Of a stretch of 51,064 nucleotides of DNA, positions 31,912 through 41,498 are shown piece after piece. The position numbers were made by a program, and so were the translations under genes. How positions within the stretch are numbered: the first letter of the stretch is position 1; every line of letters begins with the position of its first letter. The DNA comes from Terriglobia bacterium. Lineage in GTDB: Bacteria > Acidobacteriota > Terriglobia > JAIQFV01. The stretch lies in NCBI GenBank assembly GCA_020072965.1, contig JAIQFY010000039.1, positions 1 to 51,064 of the forward strand, written 5' to 3'. The notes beneath the pieces are model-generated. The model was not told the DNA's origin. It saw nothing but the letters and a program-made list of their open reading frames with translations, and ran no database searches.

Positions 31912-32906
31912 TCGAAAAGCTTCCAGCCAAATCGCCGCTGAACGTCCTCCAGTTTCGGAAATATTCTCCGGATTTGTCCGGTAGTGACAAAGAAGCCGAG
32001 CGAGGCCAGCAGCCGGTGAGGCTGGTGGCGTGGACAGTTCGCGCAAACCGGATATTGAGACAGATCGCCTTTCAGGTGCGCGTCCCGGAGTCGGCGCATG
32101 GGTTCTGAATTCCACGCTTCCAGGGCGGTCTGCCTGTGGAGGTCGCCAAAGGGCCCTGCCCCATGGTAATAAGGGCAAGGAATGATCGTCCCCCCGGCTT
32201 GCACAAAGAGAGGACCTCTCCACAGAAAGAAACAGGGCCTCGTCGCATCGGGCTTGTGCCTCCGTGGTCCCGAACCGTTGGGCGTCTGTCCCGAAAGATC
32301 GTCCTTGACGCGGATGGTATCCACTCCGGCTTGTTTCCATCGTCGCCGGAATTGTCGAATCTTCAAGGGATCGTTTCGTTGTTCAATAGTTTGAATGGTC
32401 ACATGTAAAGGAGATCCACGAGCCAATTTCCGTTTCAAGAAAGCCTCGATGCGGGTCTCGAGATCCCCGAACTTCGAAGGATAAGGTTTGTCTTCCGGCT
32501 TCTCCGATGTGGCGCCGTAGACCGGAAGAACCAGGTAGTCCAACCCCGAATCGAGAAGCTGCTCTCCCCGATGAAAATCCAACAGGGTGCCGTTGCTGGA
32601 GAGCGAGACTATCTTGCCGAGTCGCTTTGCATAGCGGATAAAATCAGAAATGCGGGGATTAAGGAGGGGCTCTCCCAGTCCGTAGGGCCAAACGGCTTCG
32701 ACTTCCGGATGACGATCGAGGACTTCTTCAAAGAACTTAAAACTCATGTCCTGCGAAGGAACATCGACAGCTTGACGAGGACATGTGCCACAAGCCAGAT
32801 TGCACCGATTCGTTGTTTCCACCATCCATTCCCGCGGCGCGACGCGGCATTCAATGCGTCGTCTGACGAAGTCCACCAATTGATGCAGTGCGGAGATAAT
32901 CTTCAA
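31908..32906 (-). CDS. Radical SAM/SPASM-domain enzyme
   Basis: The 332-residue protein starts with TTG at 32906, overlapping the upstream glycosyltransferase stop. The radical SAM cluster motif CxxxCxxC is C35-N-L-A-C39-G-T-C42 in ETTNRCNLACGTCPRQ. A GLGEPLLNP stretch corresponds to the GGE SAM-binding motif. The C-terminal cysteines (ATRPCFFLWRGPL, IIPCPYYHGAGPFGDLHRQ, YPVCANCPRHQ) form a SPASM-type auxiliary iron-sulfur site. SPASM enzymes often modify peptides or sugars. No small precursor peptide gene was found beside it, so carbohydrate or lipid chemistry with the neighbouring glycosyltransferases is more likely, by inference. Confidence 0.87.
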   Translation of the reverse strand: MKIISALHQLVDFVRRRIECRVAPREWMVETTNRCNLACGTCPRQAVDVPSQDMSFKFFEEVLDRHPEVEAVWPYGLGEPLLNPRISDFIRYAKRLGKIVSLSSNGTLLDFHRGEQLLDSGLDYLVLPVYGATSEKPEDKPYPSKFGDLETRIEAFLKRKLARGSPLHVTIQTIEQRNDPLKIRQFRRRWKQAGVDTIRVKDDLSGQTPNGSGPRRHKPDATRPCFFLWRGPLFVQAGGTIIPCPYYHGAGPFGDLHRQTALEAWNSEPMRRLRDAHLKGDLSQYPVCANCPRHQPHRLLASLGFFVTTGQIRRIFPKLEDVQRRFGWKLFE

Positions 32907-33904
32907 TCGATCCTCTCTTTGCCCGGGCCCGGGAGGAGCAGAGTCCGCAGGAGGGAGACATATGATTGACTCATCCCCTGGATGTACTGGTCCCCCACAT
33001 AGCTGCGAAAGCGTCTGAGCAGCCAGGAACGCACCTGCAAAGGAAACAGACGGGCAAAAGCAAGGCGAATCACCATGCCCCCGGCAAGTGAAGCTTTGAA
33101 CACCTTGCTTCTCCAGGCGCCAAATTCTCTTTTCACGTAGTGCTCCTGATCGGAATAGAAGTCGGAGTAGTGGTCGGCCAATAAGCGGTTCACAAGAGTG
33201 GGACGGTCAGTTGAAACGAACTCGGCGTCCGGATCGAAATAGACAGGATGTCCAGCCTGATTAAGTTTGCAGCAAATCTCCACCTGGTCAAACCATCCGA
33301 ACCGGTAGAATTCACCGAATCCCCCCAGATCCACCAACAACTTCCGTCTGGCCATAAATACGCAGTCATTCGCATGGTCCGCCTGGCAAAGACTCGAATA
33401 ATCGAAGTCGTGCATCTTGTATCGACGGGTAGTGCGGTTTCGTGGGAACAGCTTGTTAATGAAAAGGACGTCCCAGAGGAGTGCTCGAAATGTGGGAAAC
33501 CGGCGAATGTTGTAGCCTTTTTCAACCAGACCGCGAGCATTGCGCCAACGACCGCTCACGGCCCCCCAATCGGGATGATCATGAAGTTGGACCAGGAGGC
33601 GATCAATGGCCCCCGGTTGAGGTTCGATGCCGGGATAAAGAAAAAAAACTATTTCCGCTGAGCTCGCTCGCAACCCTTCTTCTTTGGCCTTGGGAAGCCC
33701 TTGATAAGAGTCACAAAATATGACCTCGATGCCTTCACCCAGGGGCAGGCCGGTGGAGTATTCGCCTTTGCGTGAGGGATCCAATCCAATGAGGATACAC
33801 TGGGTCACTTCTGTCGTTTGCACCTGAGAGCGGCTCAAATGGGCAAGCGCAATGGCTTCCTGGAGATCATCATAGAAAGGGATCAAAATGGAGAGTGATG
33901 CCAT
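32903..33904 (-). CDS. Family 2 glycosyltransferase
   Basis: The ATG at 33904 (MASLSILIPFYDD) has AGGTGG six bases upstream; an open frame extends nine codons further. The 333-residue GT-A-fold protein has the family 2 start SLSILIPFYDDLQEA, an acidic site in the region ASSAEIVFFLYPGIEPQPGA and the acceptor-region pattern GGFGEFYRFGWFDQVEICCK. It probably transfers a sugar from a nucleotide donor at the cytoplasmic face. First gene of the operon whose four members all overlap by 4 nt. Confidence 0.87.
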   Translation of the reverse strand: MASLSILIPFYDDLQEAIALAHLSRSQVQTTEVTQCILIGLDPSRKGEYSTGLPLGEGIEVIFCDSYQGLPKAKEEGLRASSAEIVFFLYPGIEPQPGAIDRLLVQLHDHPDWGAVSGRWRNARGLVEKGYNIRRFPTFRALLWDVLFINKLFPRNRTTRRYKMHDFDYSSLCQADHANDCVFMARRKLLVDLGGFGEFYRFGWFDQVEICCKLNQAGHPVYFDPDAEFVSTDRPTLVNRLLADHYSDFYSDQEHYVKREFGAWRSKVFKASLAGGMVIRLAFARLFPLQVRSWLLRRFRSYVGDQYIQGMSQSYVSLLRTLLLPGPGKERID

Positions 33905-34379
33905 AATTCCACCTGATTGCAATGGGCCCACACGACGAGACTACTAGGAAAGATTGCGACCTAATGAAGTGGCAACGGGGGCCGTGTGGTCTCAAGCAGA
34001 AGTGAAGGGGGACAAGAAGTGGAAGACCCCAGATTGGTGATCCCGCAACACCTCAAAGTACCCGCATAGAGTATATCTTTCAGGGAAAGTGGAAACAACC
34101 TTAAACAATGCCTGTCCGAGAAAGCACTCGGACGTTTGGTAGCGGGCCATGAGAAGTTCCATGCTAAGATAAGGCAATGCTGGGGGCCAGGAGAAAAGCT
34201 CGGCCACAAGAAATATTTATGGCTGAGTCGGAAAACTCGACTGTAAGTCTTGTAGTTATGGAGGGAGCCGGAATTCGGAGCCTGGGCTGAATCTTAAGCC
34301 GATAAATCCCAAGTAATTCCCCTTGCAATCCTCAAATGAGATCTCCGCCCGGTTACCCTCGATCTACGGTAACTAAACT
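33905..34379. other. Divergent promoter region of the glycosyltransferase operon and radical SAM gene
   Basis: About 475 bases between the divergent genes. It should contain promoters for both directions. An inverted repeat GTTACC-N10-GGTAAC lies at 34352-34373, just before the radical SAM start. A GAGT...ACTC hairpin sits near 34227-34240. No gene was seen. Confidence 0.5.
34352..34373. promoter_or_regulatory. Inverted repeat just upstream of the B12-type radical SAM gene
   Basis: GTTACC and GGTAAC with a 10-bp spacer end 6 bp before the start codon at 34380. The site could be a repressor operator; the short distance leaves no ribosome binding site, so the mRNA may be leaderless or the dyad may form in RNA. 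Confidence 0.35.
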
Positions 34380-35798
34380 ATGCGAGTATTGCTCATTCGG
34401 CCACCCTACCGAGCGAAGAAGATAGCCCCGAATTTTCCTATTGGGCTTGCATGCCTTGCAGCCGCGCTCGAGGGCAACGGCCATGAGCCCAGTATATTGG
34501 ATCTTCCTCTGGCACCGGCGCCGATTGAAAGCTTGAGGAGAGCACTTGGACAAGAAGACTATCCCCTGATCGGGATTGGAGCGCTGACGGCGCAGTTTGC
34601 CGGCGTGCGAGAAGTGATTCCACACATCCGTTCCCACTCGCCTGGTAGTAGAATCGTGCTCGGGGGGCCGCATGCTTCGGGATGCCCTGAAGAAGCAATC
34701 GAGCAAACCGGCGCTGACTTCGCGATCCGCGGCGAGGGAGAGAAGAGCCTCGTCGAACTCGCGAGTGCGCTGGAATGGGGTGCTGAGTTAAGAACGGTGC
34801 CTGCGTTAGTGTATAGAAATGACGTCGGCTTCATTCGGAACCCGCTGCGAGAACCCCTACCGCCCATGGACGACCTTCCCCTTCCTGCATACCATTTGCT
34901 GGACCTGGAGCCCTATATCCAGATGCTCCTCTCTGAGTGTGTTCGCCCCGGCTCGCGACCGCTCCAAATCCTGACAAGCCGGGGGTGCCCCTACCGGTGT
35001 ACCTATTGTCACAATCTGTTTGGAAAGCGCTTTCGCGGGAGGTCACCACAAAGCGTCTTGAGTGAGATTCTCCTTCTCAACTCGAAGTACGGCGTCAACG
35101 AGTTCCTCGTTCACGACGATATCTTTAACTTTGAAATGGATCGCGCGCGCGAGATATTCCGGCTCGTCCTAAAGTCCGAGCTGAAGATTGGCTTTTCTTT
35201 TCCCAACGGACTCAGGGCCGAGTTCATGGACGAGGATTTGATGGGGTTAATGGCAGCTGCCGGCGTGCATACCGTCGGTGTCGGCATTGAGTGTGCAAGC
35301 CGACGCCTTCAGGAGTCAACGAGAAAGCATCTGTGTATCCCTGATGTCGACCGCTTTCTTAGAATTGCAAAACATTGCCATATGCAGACCCAGGGATTCT
35401 TTATGATCGGCTTTCCTGATGAAAATGCTGAAGAGATCCACCAGACGATTCGATATGCCCGCCGCACGAAAGAGCTGGACACGGCTTTCTTCTCCTTTCC
35501 AACGCCGTACCCGGGTACCGAGCTCGCGAGACAGCTTGCGGAAAGGGGCGAACCGGTGGAATTGGGCTCGGAGAATTCGGATACCTACACCCCCCACTTC
35601 AGAGTAGGAGGGCTTGGCTATAGGAAATTGGTGTGGTTGCGCATGAAGGCCTATCTCTATTTTTATCTCACCCCCAGGCGTCTGTGGGCAATATTCAGGG
35701 ATCTGGGAAACCCTCAATTCGCAGCATTGTATTTGAACCCTTTGCGCAGGATGGTTCAAATGCTCACATGGAAACCCCGCGGCGTAACTCGCCCCTGA
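34380..35798 (+). CDS. B12-binding-type radical SAM protein
   Basis: The 472-residue protein has an N-terminal Rossmann-like cobalamin-binding domain (RVLLIRPPY, AALEGNGHEPSILDL, SRIVLGGPHASGCPEEA, ADFAIRGEGEKSL). It is followed by the radical SAM core with CxxxCxxC (C203-P-Y-R-C207-T-Y-C210 in SRGCPYRCTYCHNLFGKRF). RSPQSVLSEI and IGFPDENAEEIHQTIRYAR are typical of this BchE-like group. Members methylate or rearrange unreactive carbons in lipids, sugars or antibiotics. The DxHxxG cobalamin motif is not seen, as in many relatives. It is divergent to the glycosyltransferase operon, so a shared role in envelope glycan or lipid modification is plausible but unproven. No ribosome binding site is evident. 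Confidence 0.85.
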   Translation: MRVLLIRPPYRAKKIAPNFPIGLACLAAALEGNGHEPSILDLPLAPAPIESLRRALGQEDYPLIGIGALTAQFAGVREVIPHIRSHSPGSRIVLGGPHASGCPEEAIEQTGADFAIRGEGEKSLVELASALEWGAELRTVPALVYRNDVGFIRNPLREPLPPMDDLPLPAYHLLDLEPYIQMLLSECVRPGSRPLQILTSRGCPYRCTYCHNLFGKRFRGRSPQSVLSEILLLNSKYGVNEFLVHDDIFNFEMDRAREIFRLVLKSELKIGFSFPNGLRAEFMDEDLMGLMAAAGVHTVGVGIECASRRLQESTRKHLCIPDVDRFLRIAKHCHMQTQGFFMIGFPDENAEEIHQTIRYARRTKELDTAFFSFPTPYPGTELARQLAERGEPVELGSENSDTYTPHFRVGGLGYRKLVWLRMKAYLYFYLTPRRLWAIFRDLGNPQFAALYLNPLRRMVQMLTWKPRGVTRP

Positions 35799-35983
35799 AT
35801 GAGTTAAGCAGCCGTTTGCCAGCGGAAGCCATTCCGAGTTGTCGTAGCTCCGGCGCGTTTAAGTGGGGAGGATTGTGCGTAATGATTTACGCTATCGATT
35901 TACTATGTGATGCCTGGAAGAGCGAGGTAAGGATTCGGTCTGATTCTCTGCTGAAGTTGAATTCTGTCTGACCCGGCTCAAAG

Positions 35984-36011
35984 CCCCCGCCCCGACGAAT
36001 CGGGGCGGGGG
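35984..36011. terminator. Perfect 12-bp GC-rich hairpin between converging genes
   Basis: Arms CCCCCGCCCCGA (35984-35995) and TCGGGGCGGGGG (36000-36011) pair perfectly around a CGAA tetraloop. It lies between the radical SAM gene (+) and malic enzyme (-), an arrangement typical of a bidirectional terminator. There is no T-run. The inner half resembles the dispersed GCCCCGAT palindromes. Confidence 0.7.
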
Positions 36012-36070
36012 TACCAAAGCATCAAAACACGTCAGTCATTACTCCCGTCAACCCGCCCCTGCTTGTCAGC

Positions 36071-37783
36071 CTATCTTTCATATCGCATAGGCAGGTATTT
36101 GGGTTCCCACATGGCCTGATGAAGATTATCCTCCAATCCTTCGAGGATCTCCTCATTCGCGAAACCTTCCTTCACGGCCTGCCGCGCTGTGGCACAGGCC
36201 ACAGAGAGGGAGCACTCTCGGATCCTGGAGAGCTCGGGGTAAACAGCGGAATCGCTGAGATCCTGCGGGGTGACCTTGGCGGCGAGGGCACGAGCGGCTT
36301 CAAGAAACATTCGTTCGTTGACACGGGCAACGCTACCGGCACTGATTCCCAAGCCAGCCCCCGGGAAAATGAACGCATTGTTACCCTGACCGATGCGATA
36401 GCGCTTTCCATTATGAGTCACCGGGGCGAAGGGGCTGCCGGTCGCCACGATCGCACGCCCATCCGACCATTGAATCGCCTCACCTCCGGTACACTCTGAC
36501 TTGGAGGTGGGATTGGAAAGTGGAAAAATGATGGGTCGGTCGTTGATCTTTGCCATGAGCTGCACGACTTCCCTGGTGAACGTGCCCGCCGTCCCCGACG
36601 TCCCTAACAAAATGGTCGGCTTGACATTTTCAACCGTTTCCAGAAGGGTAATCTTCGACCGATCCTGGCACTTGTAAGCGGCAACTTCATCCACGTCTCG
36701 AGCATAAGTCGCCTTGAAATCCTCCAGCTTGGGGCGAGCTTTGGTCACCAAACCCGAACTGTCGACCGTCCAGATGCGCTTGATGGCCTCGCCATGGGAG
36801 AGCCCATCTTCCATCATGGCCGACACGATCAGGTCGGAGATGCCCTGGGCCGAGGCCCCCGCGCCCGCAAACACCACCCTTTGTTCCCGCATGGGCTTCC
36901 CCGTGATGCGCAGTGCGCTGAATAGCCCTGCAACAATGACACCGGCCGTGCCCTGAATATCGTCATTGAAGCTGCACAGCTTGTCCCTGAAGCGCTTCAG
37001 CTGATGAAGGGCGTTCGCTTTGAGAAAATCCTCCCACTGGAGAAGTGTCCGAGGAAAGACCTTTTGAACAGCGGCCACGAACGCGTCGATGAATGCCTGG
37101 TAGGGTTCTCCCCGTACCCTTTTTTGTCTGAGCCCGAGGTAGAGGGGGTCCTTCAACCGGTCCTCGTTGTCTGTACCCACGTCCAACATGATAGGCAGGG
37201 TGCTGTGCGGAGAAATTCCCGCGCACAGGGTGTAGAGGCACAGCTTTCCGATGGGAATACCCATGCCTCCCGCTCCCTGATCGCCCAAACCTAGGATCCT
37301 CTCGCCATCCGTGACGACGATGATCGAAGGATTCGAGATTCCGGAGTTGATCAGGAGCTTCTCCAGCATGTCCTTCTGGCCAAAATTCATGTAGAGCCCA
37401 CGCCCCCGACGATAAATATGAGAGTATTTCTGGCAAGCTTCACCGACCACTGGAGTGTACACGACCGGCATCATCTCATCGATATGATCGAGCACCAGCC
37501 GGTAGAAGAGCGTCTCGTTGCGGTCCTGCAGGCTGGAAAGATAAATAAACCTCTCCAAGTTCGTCGTTTTGGCCAGATAGTTCTCGTACGTCCTCTCTAG
37601 TTGTTGCTTTATGGTGCACACCGCCGGAGGCACGAGCCCATGGAGGTCAAGCTCATCCCTTTCCCGATTGGTGAAGGCCGTCCCTTTGTTGGTCAGCGGG
37701 TTGAGGAGCAGCGCTCTACCTTTCTCCGAAACCGCCATGTACTTCTGCCCCGTTGCAGGATCTATCTTGATGCTTATATTCAT
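36071..37783 (-). CDS. maeA: NAD-dependent malic enzyme (oxaloacetate-decarboxylating)
   Basis: The 570-residue protein is a full-length malic enzyme: oxidative decarboxylation of malate to pyruvate with NAD(P)H and CO2. Signature segments are MPVVYTPVVGEACQKYS, SIIVVTDGERILGLGDQGAG followed by GMGIPIGK, SFNDDIQGTAGV (metal and substrate site), VVFAGAGASAQGI (nucleotide-binding loop) and PLSNPTSKSECT. The large bacterial/eukaryotic-type subunit (about 560 residues) is usually NAD-preferring, hence maeA rather than maeB; cofactor use is inferred. The ATG at 37783 follows AAGGAG with 10-nt spacing. It is transcribed alone. Confidence 0.95.
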   Translation of the reverse strand: MNISIKIDPATGQKYMAVSEKGRALLLNPLTNKGTAFTNRERDELDLHGLVPPAVCTIKQQLERTYENYLAKTTNLERFIYLSSLQDRNETLFYRLVLDHIDEMMPVVYTPVVGEACQKYSHIYRRGRGLYMNFGQKDMLEKLLINSGISNPSIIVVTDGERILGLGDQGAGGMGIPIGKLCLYTLCAGISPHSTLPIMLDVGTDNEDRLKDPLYLGLRQKRVRGEPYQAFIDAFVAAVQKVFPRTLLQWEDFLKANALHQLKRFRDKLCSFNDDIQGTAGVIVAGLFSALRITGKPMREQRVVFAGAGASAQGISDLIVSAMMEDGLSHGEAIKRIWTVDSSGLVTKARPKLEDFKATYARDVDEVAAYKCQDRSKITLLETVENVKPTILLGTSGTAGTFTREVVQLMAKINDRPIIFPLSNPTSKSECTGGEAIQWSDGRAIVATGSPFAPVTHNGKRYRIGQGNNAFIFPGAGLGISAGSVARVNERMFLEAARALAAKVTPQDLSDSAVYPELSRIRECSLSVACATARQAVKEGFANEEILEGLEDNLHQAMWEPKYLPMRYER

Positions 37784-38311
37784 GCCGATGATCTCCTTAG
37801 ACGTAATAGGAATATATGAAATGCTGGGTCCACTTGAATGGGGATCTCCCCGACGAGCTGCGTGTTAAGCTCCCAAGGGAGTGACTTCGGAAGTCTCCTT
37901 CCGCCCCTGGAGGCGATTAGAAGCTTGGAAACACGGTGAAGAGGAAGAGACTGCTCCTGGAATCCGCGGCTCAAAAAAACGTCTGCCCGCTTGAACCCGG
38001 GGTTTCCCTCCCCTCCGCATTGACTAGGAATATACACCCGACCATGCACTCTGCTCCACCTCAATTTTGTCTCCGCACTTACGACCAGGGCGGTTTCCCC
38101 CAGATTCCGACATTCAGAGAGTGTCCGGTTCTGCGACGCCTCGTCCCGCAACCGGTCAACCGGATCGCCGATGTGTCCGGAGTGCATCCCCCTAAATTAC
38201 TTATCCGACAAGCACTTCGTGCACTCTAGAAACTGGCATTCGACTTGCTATGGCTTAGGGCTATAGACAATCTACAGCCATGGCAGTAGGACGTCTACAT
38301 CCGGGGGAGCC
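37784..38311. other. Divergent promoter region of maeA and padR
   Basis: About 530 bases between the divergent maeA and padR genes. Frames inside it lack ribosome binding sites and have unnatural composition. A short dyad TAGA-CAA-TCTA (38264-38274) precedes padR. No gene was seen. Confidence 0.5.
38264..38274. promoter_or_regulatory. Short dyad upstream of padR
   Basis: TAGACAATCTA, a 4-bp inverted repeat around CAA, lies 38 bp before the padR start and overlaps TATAGA, a possible -10 element. It is a weak candidate for PadR autoregulation. Confidence 0.3.
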
Positions 38312-38671
38312 ATGAAGGTACGTTATCAAAATCGAATTGAGTTACTACAAGGAACGCTCGACCTGCTCATACTGCAAACCCTGCAATGGGGGCCTCAGCA
38401 CGGCTACGGAATCAGTCAGGCCATCCGAGCGAACTCCGGAGAGGTGCTGCGGGTCGACACAGGGTCACTCTATCCGGCGCTGCACCGCTTGGAACGACAG
38501 AAATGGATAGAGGCGGAATGGGAGGTTTCTGAAAATCGGCAACGGGTCCGGGTCTATCACCTCACCGGGAAAGGAAAAAAACAGCTGCTCACCGAGCGAT
38601 CTCGCTGGGAGCAACTGCAAGACGCGATTGCAGGAATTCTCAGTCCGGCAAAGGGAGAAAGCAAGGCATGA
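38312..38671 (+). CDS. PadR-family transcriptional regulator
   Basis: The ATG at 38312 follows GGGGGAG. The 119-residue protein is the short PadR type with a winged helix: GTLDLLILQTLQWGPQHGYG, ISQAIRANSGEVLRVDTGSL, YPALHRLERQKWIEAEWEVS and YHLTGKGKKQLLTERSRWEQ. PadR regulators of this type sit in front of ADOP permease genes throughout Acidobacteriota and probably control them. Its stop overlaps the first permease start by ATGA, so they are translationally coupled. Confidence 0.93.
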   Translation: MKVRYQNRIELLQGTLDLLILQTLQWGPQHGYGISQAIRANSGEVLRVDTGSLYPALHRLERQKWIEAEWEVSENRQRVRVYHLTGKGKKQLLTERSRWEQLQDAIAGILSPAKGESKA

Positions 38672-41280
38672 GATTCTTTGGCCGAAGGCGCCGGCGAACC
38701 CAGGAGATTCGAGGGGAAATCGACCGGCACTTACAAATGGCGGAGCAAGATCGTACTGAGCGCGGGGATGCACCCGAAGAAGCGCGGCACGCCGTCCAGC
38801 GGGAGTTTGGCAACCTCGATCTGATCCACGACGTGACTCGCGACCTGTGGGGCGGGCGATGGCTGGAACACCTCCTTCAGGATATTCGTTATGGCGCACG
38901 GATGCTAAGGAAGAATCCCGCTTTCACGGCGGTAGCGGTGGTGACCTTAGGCCTGGGCATAGGGGCGGTGACCGCGATCATCAGTGTCGTGAATGGATTT
39001 CTCTTCCGGCCCCTCCCCTACCGGGACCCTGCAAGGCTGGTCGTACTCCACAGTCGCAACTTGAGGGGCGTCCTCGCATGGATGGGCAACTCGCTTCCCG
39101 ATTTCGATGAGTGGCGAGGTTCAAATCACACTTTCGAGGGGATGGCTGCCTACGCTGAAGACAGTTTTAACCTCTCCTTCAACGACCGACCCGAACGAGT
39201 TCAAGGGACAGCGGTCTCCGCCAGTCTCTTCTCGCTCCTCGGCGTCGCTCCAGTCCTGGGCCGGGGTATTTATCCCGACGAAGACAGAGCCGACGGGGCA
39301 GGCGTCGTTGTCCTCGGCCATGACCTGTGGCGGCACCGTTTCGGGGCTGACCCGGCTATCATCGGTCGTACCGTCAGAGTGAACGCACATGCGTACACCG
39401 TGATTGGGGTGATGCCGCCTGAATTCAAGTTTTATGAGTTTGCCGATTTCTGGATTCCTTTAAGCGGGTACGCCGGCACAGCTCTGCGTGATCGGGGGGC
39501 GCGTGCCTACGAGGTCATCGCTCGACTCAAGCCTGGAGCCTCCCTCGAGCAGGCTCAAGCTGAAATCGATATCCTGGCGCAGAACCTGGCGCATTCTTTT
39601 CCCCAGACGAATTCTGGAGTCGCGGTGGATATCGTACGGCTCGAGCAGGAACGCAAAGAGTTTGGATCGGCAATACCTCTTCTGTTGGGAGCCGTGGGCT
39701 TCGTTCTATTGATCGTCTGCGCCAATGTAGCCAACTTGTTGATTGCCCGTGGCGTGACCCGGCAAAAAGAGATGGCCATCCGAATCGCAGTGGGCGCAGG
39801 CAGATTGCGCCTGATTCGTCAGTTGCTGACTGAAAGCATTATGCTCTCCTTACTGGGAGGGATCCTGGGTGTGGTGATAGCCCTTGGGGCATCGGACTTG
39901 ATCGTTGCCTCCATCCCCGTGAAGATCCCATTCTGGTTGAAATTCAAAGTCGACGGACGGGTGCTCGCCCTGACCTTCCTGATCGTGGCTATCACCGGTT
40001 TGTTGGTTGGGCTGCTGCCGGCCCTCGATGCCTCCAGGATGAGTGCTAACGACCAACTCAAAGAGGGCGGAGTGGCCCCGGGCGGTCGGCGTGGTCGCCG
40101 CTTCCGCAGCGTACTGGTCGTTTCGCAGATCGGGTTTGCGCTGGTGCTGATGTGCGGTGCGGGCGTATTGATCCGGAGCTTCCTGCGACTGCAGGCTGTT
40201 AATGTGGGGTTGAACCCGACGGGCGTTGTAACGATGCACGTTGAGCTACCCACAGGGCAGTATCCGCAACCCCGTCAGGTGAATGCCTTCCAGAATCGGA
40301 TGCTCGAACGGATACAGAAGCTTCCAGGCGTTGAGTCTCTGGCGCTTTTTACGTCTGCCCAGGAGCTCGCGAATGCGCTCGACCTTCCCGGGCAGGGTAC
40401 GAATGAAAGACGTGACGCCCCTCCAGTAAACATTCAGAGTGTCAGCCCTGATTACTTCCGCGTGATGGATATTCCGTTGCGGAGTGGACGAGTTTTCACG
40501 GATCAAGACACGGCCACGAGTGCCGGCGTGATCATCGTGAGCGAATTGGCTGCCCGACGATTCTGGCCACGGGGGAATTTCATAGGTCAACAGCTGAACG
40601 TCAGCAACACGAATCTACCGGACACCCTGCTGACAGTTATCGGCGTGGTCGGGGACACCAGCCAGCCGGGATTGTATTCCCAAGGTGTAGGCCTCCGGGC
40701 AGGGCTCGACCTCTATGTTTCCCTGGCACAGCACTCCGGGCGCGCGATGACCCTCGCGGTCCGCACTCCGGCCCCTCCGGAGCGGTTCGCCGCCGGCGTT
40801 CGGACGATGGTTCAGGAGATCAACCCGGAGCTTCCCATATTCAACGTCCAGAGCATGGAGCGCCGCGTCTTCGGCGGGTTGTGGCCGCTCCGTGCTTTGA
40901 CTCAGTTGCTCGGCATCTTTGCTGGTGTCGGATTGCTTCTCGCGTGTGTCGGGATTTATGGAGTGGTTTTGTACTCGGTGTCGCAGCGCACACTCGAGAT
41001 GGGGATCCGGATGGCCCTCGGGGCCAAGAGGAGTGATGTGCTGAAGCTGATCGTTGGAGAGGGAGTGATGTTGGCGATGTGCGGAGCGGGGATCGGCTTG
41101 ATTGCGGCTTTTGCGTTGACTCAGATGATGTCGAGCTTGCTGTTTGGGGTAAGTGCCACTGATCCCGCAGTGTTTCTTGGCGTCGCCTTCTTGCTGGTCG
41201 CGACGGCGCTGCTGGCCAGTTACATCCCGGCGCGGCGAGCGATGCGTGCTGATCCCATGGCGGCCCTGCGGGTTGAGTAG
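38668..41280 (+). CDS. ADOP-type MacB/FtsX-like permease 1
   Basis: 870 residues with the ADOP layout. A cytoplasmic N-terminal prefix (about 1-75; EIRGEIDRHLQMAEQDR, AVQREFGNLDLIHDVTRDLW) precedes the first membrane helix. A MacB-type periplasmic domain (about 90-310) leads to three membrane helices of a first FtsX domain (from about 335; [40 protein letters not shown]). A second, duplicated unit ends with another FtsX domain (from about 740; YGVVLYSVSQRTLEMGIRMA). The C-terminus is YIPARRAMRADPMAALRVE. Related FtsX permeases work with an ATPase in export or lipoprotein release; ADOPs lack an adjacent ATPase, and none is present here. Coupled to padR. Confidence 0.93.
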   Translation: MRFFGRRRRRTQEIRGEIDRHLQMAEQDRTERGDAPEEARHAVQREFGNLDLIHDVTRDLWGGRWLEHLLQDIRYGARMLRKNPAFTAVAVVTLGLGIGAVTAIISVVNGFLFRPLPYRDPARLVVLHSRNLRGVLAWMGNSLPDFDEWRGSNHTFEGMAAYAEDSFNLSFNDRPERVQGTAVSASLFSLLGVAPVLGRGIYPDEDRADGAGVVVLGHDLWRHRFGADPAIIGRTVRVNAHAYTVIGVMPPEFKFYEFADFWIPLSGYAGTALRDRGARAYEVIARLKPGASLEQAQAEIDILAQNLAHSFPQTNSGVAVDIVRLEQERKEFGSAIPLLLGAVGFVLLIVCANVANLLIARGVTRQKEMAIRIAVGAGRLRLIRQLLTESIMLSLLGGILGVVIALGASDLIVASIPVKIPFWLKFKVDGRVLALTFLIVAITGLLVGLLPALDASRMSANDQLKEGGVAPGGRRGRRFRSVLVVSQIGFALVLMCGAGVLIRSFLRLQAVNVGLNPTGVVTMHVELPTGQYPQPRQVNAFQNRMLERIQKLPGVESLALFTSAQELANALDLPGQGTNERRDAPPVNIQSVSPDYFRVMDIPLRSGRVFTDQDTATSAGVIIVSELAARRFWPRGNFIGQQLNVSNTNLPDTLLTVIGVVGDTSQPGLYSQGVGLRAGLDLYVSLAQHSGRAMTLAVRTPAPPERFAAGVRTMVQEINPELPIFNVQSMERRVFGGLWPLRALTQLLGIFAGVGLLLACVGIYGVVLYSVSQRTLEMGIRMALGAKRSDVLKLIVGEGVMLAMCGAGIGLIAAFALTQMMSSLLFGVSATDPAVFLGVAFLLVATALLASYIPARRAMRADPMAALRVE

Positions 41281-41498
41281 TATACGGGAAGTGAGAGATG
41301 ACGAAAATGAACTCAGAAATCGGAGGTCGGAAGTCAGACCTCGCGGGATACGGACCACCGGAGAGAGAGCGCATGACCTGCCAATCTGCCTTGTCCCTGG
41401 CTTCTGGCCGCTTTTCCCGCTGCTTATCTGACTTCTGACGTCCGACTTCTGAATTCGAACTCAGGATCTGTAGTCTTTGATTGCACGGAGATGGATTC
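41281..41498. repeat. Spacer 1 with GAAGTCAGA-type inverted array
   Basis: Between permeases 1 and 2. Near the left end the strand reads AATCGGAGGTCGGAAGTCAG, near the right end CTGACTTCTGACGTCCGACT, so the two halves can pair as a long imperfect hairpin. The same plan occurs in spacers 2 and 3. Confidence 0.6.

Noticed and set aside
31912-32340. Upstream extension of the methyltransferase frame
   Set aside because: It is antisense-like composition inside the radical SAM gene; the ATG at 31911 with ATGA overlap is the better start.
40615-41358. 247-residue minus-strand frame opposite ADOP permease 1
   Set aside because: Antisense shadow with Arg/His/Gln-rich composition and no family resemblance.
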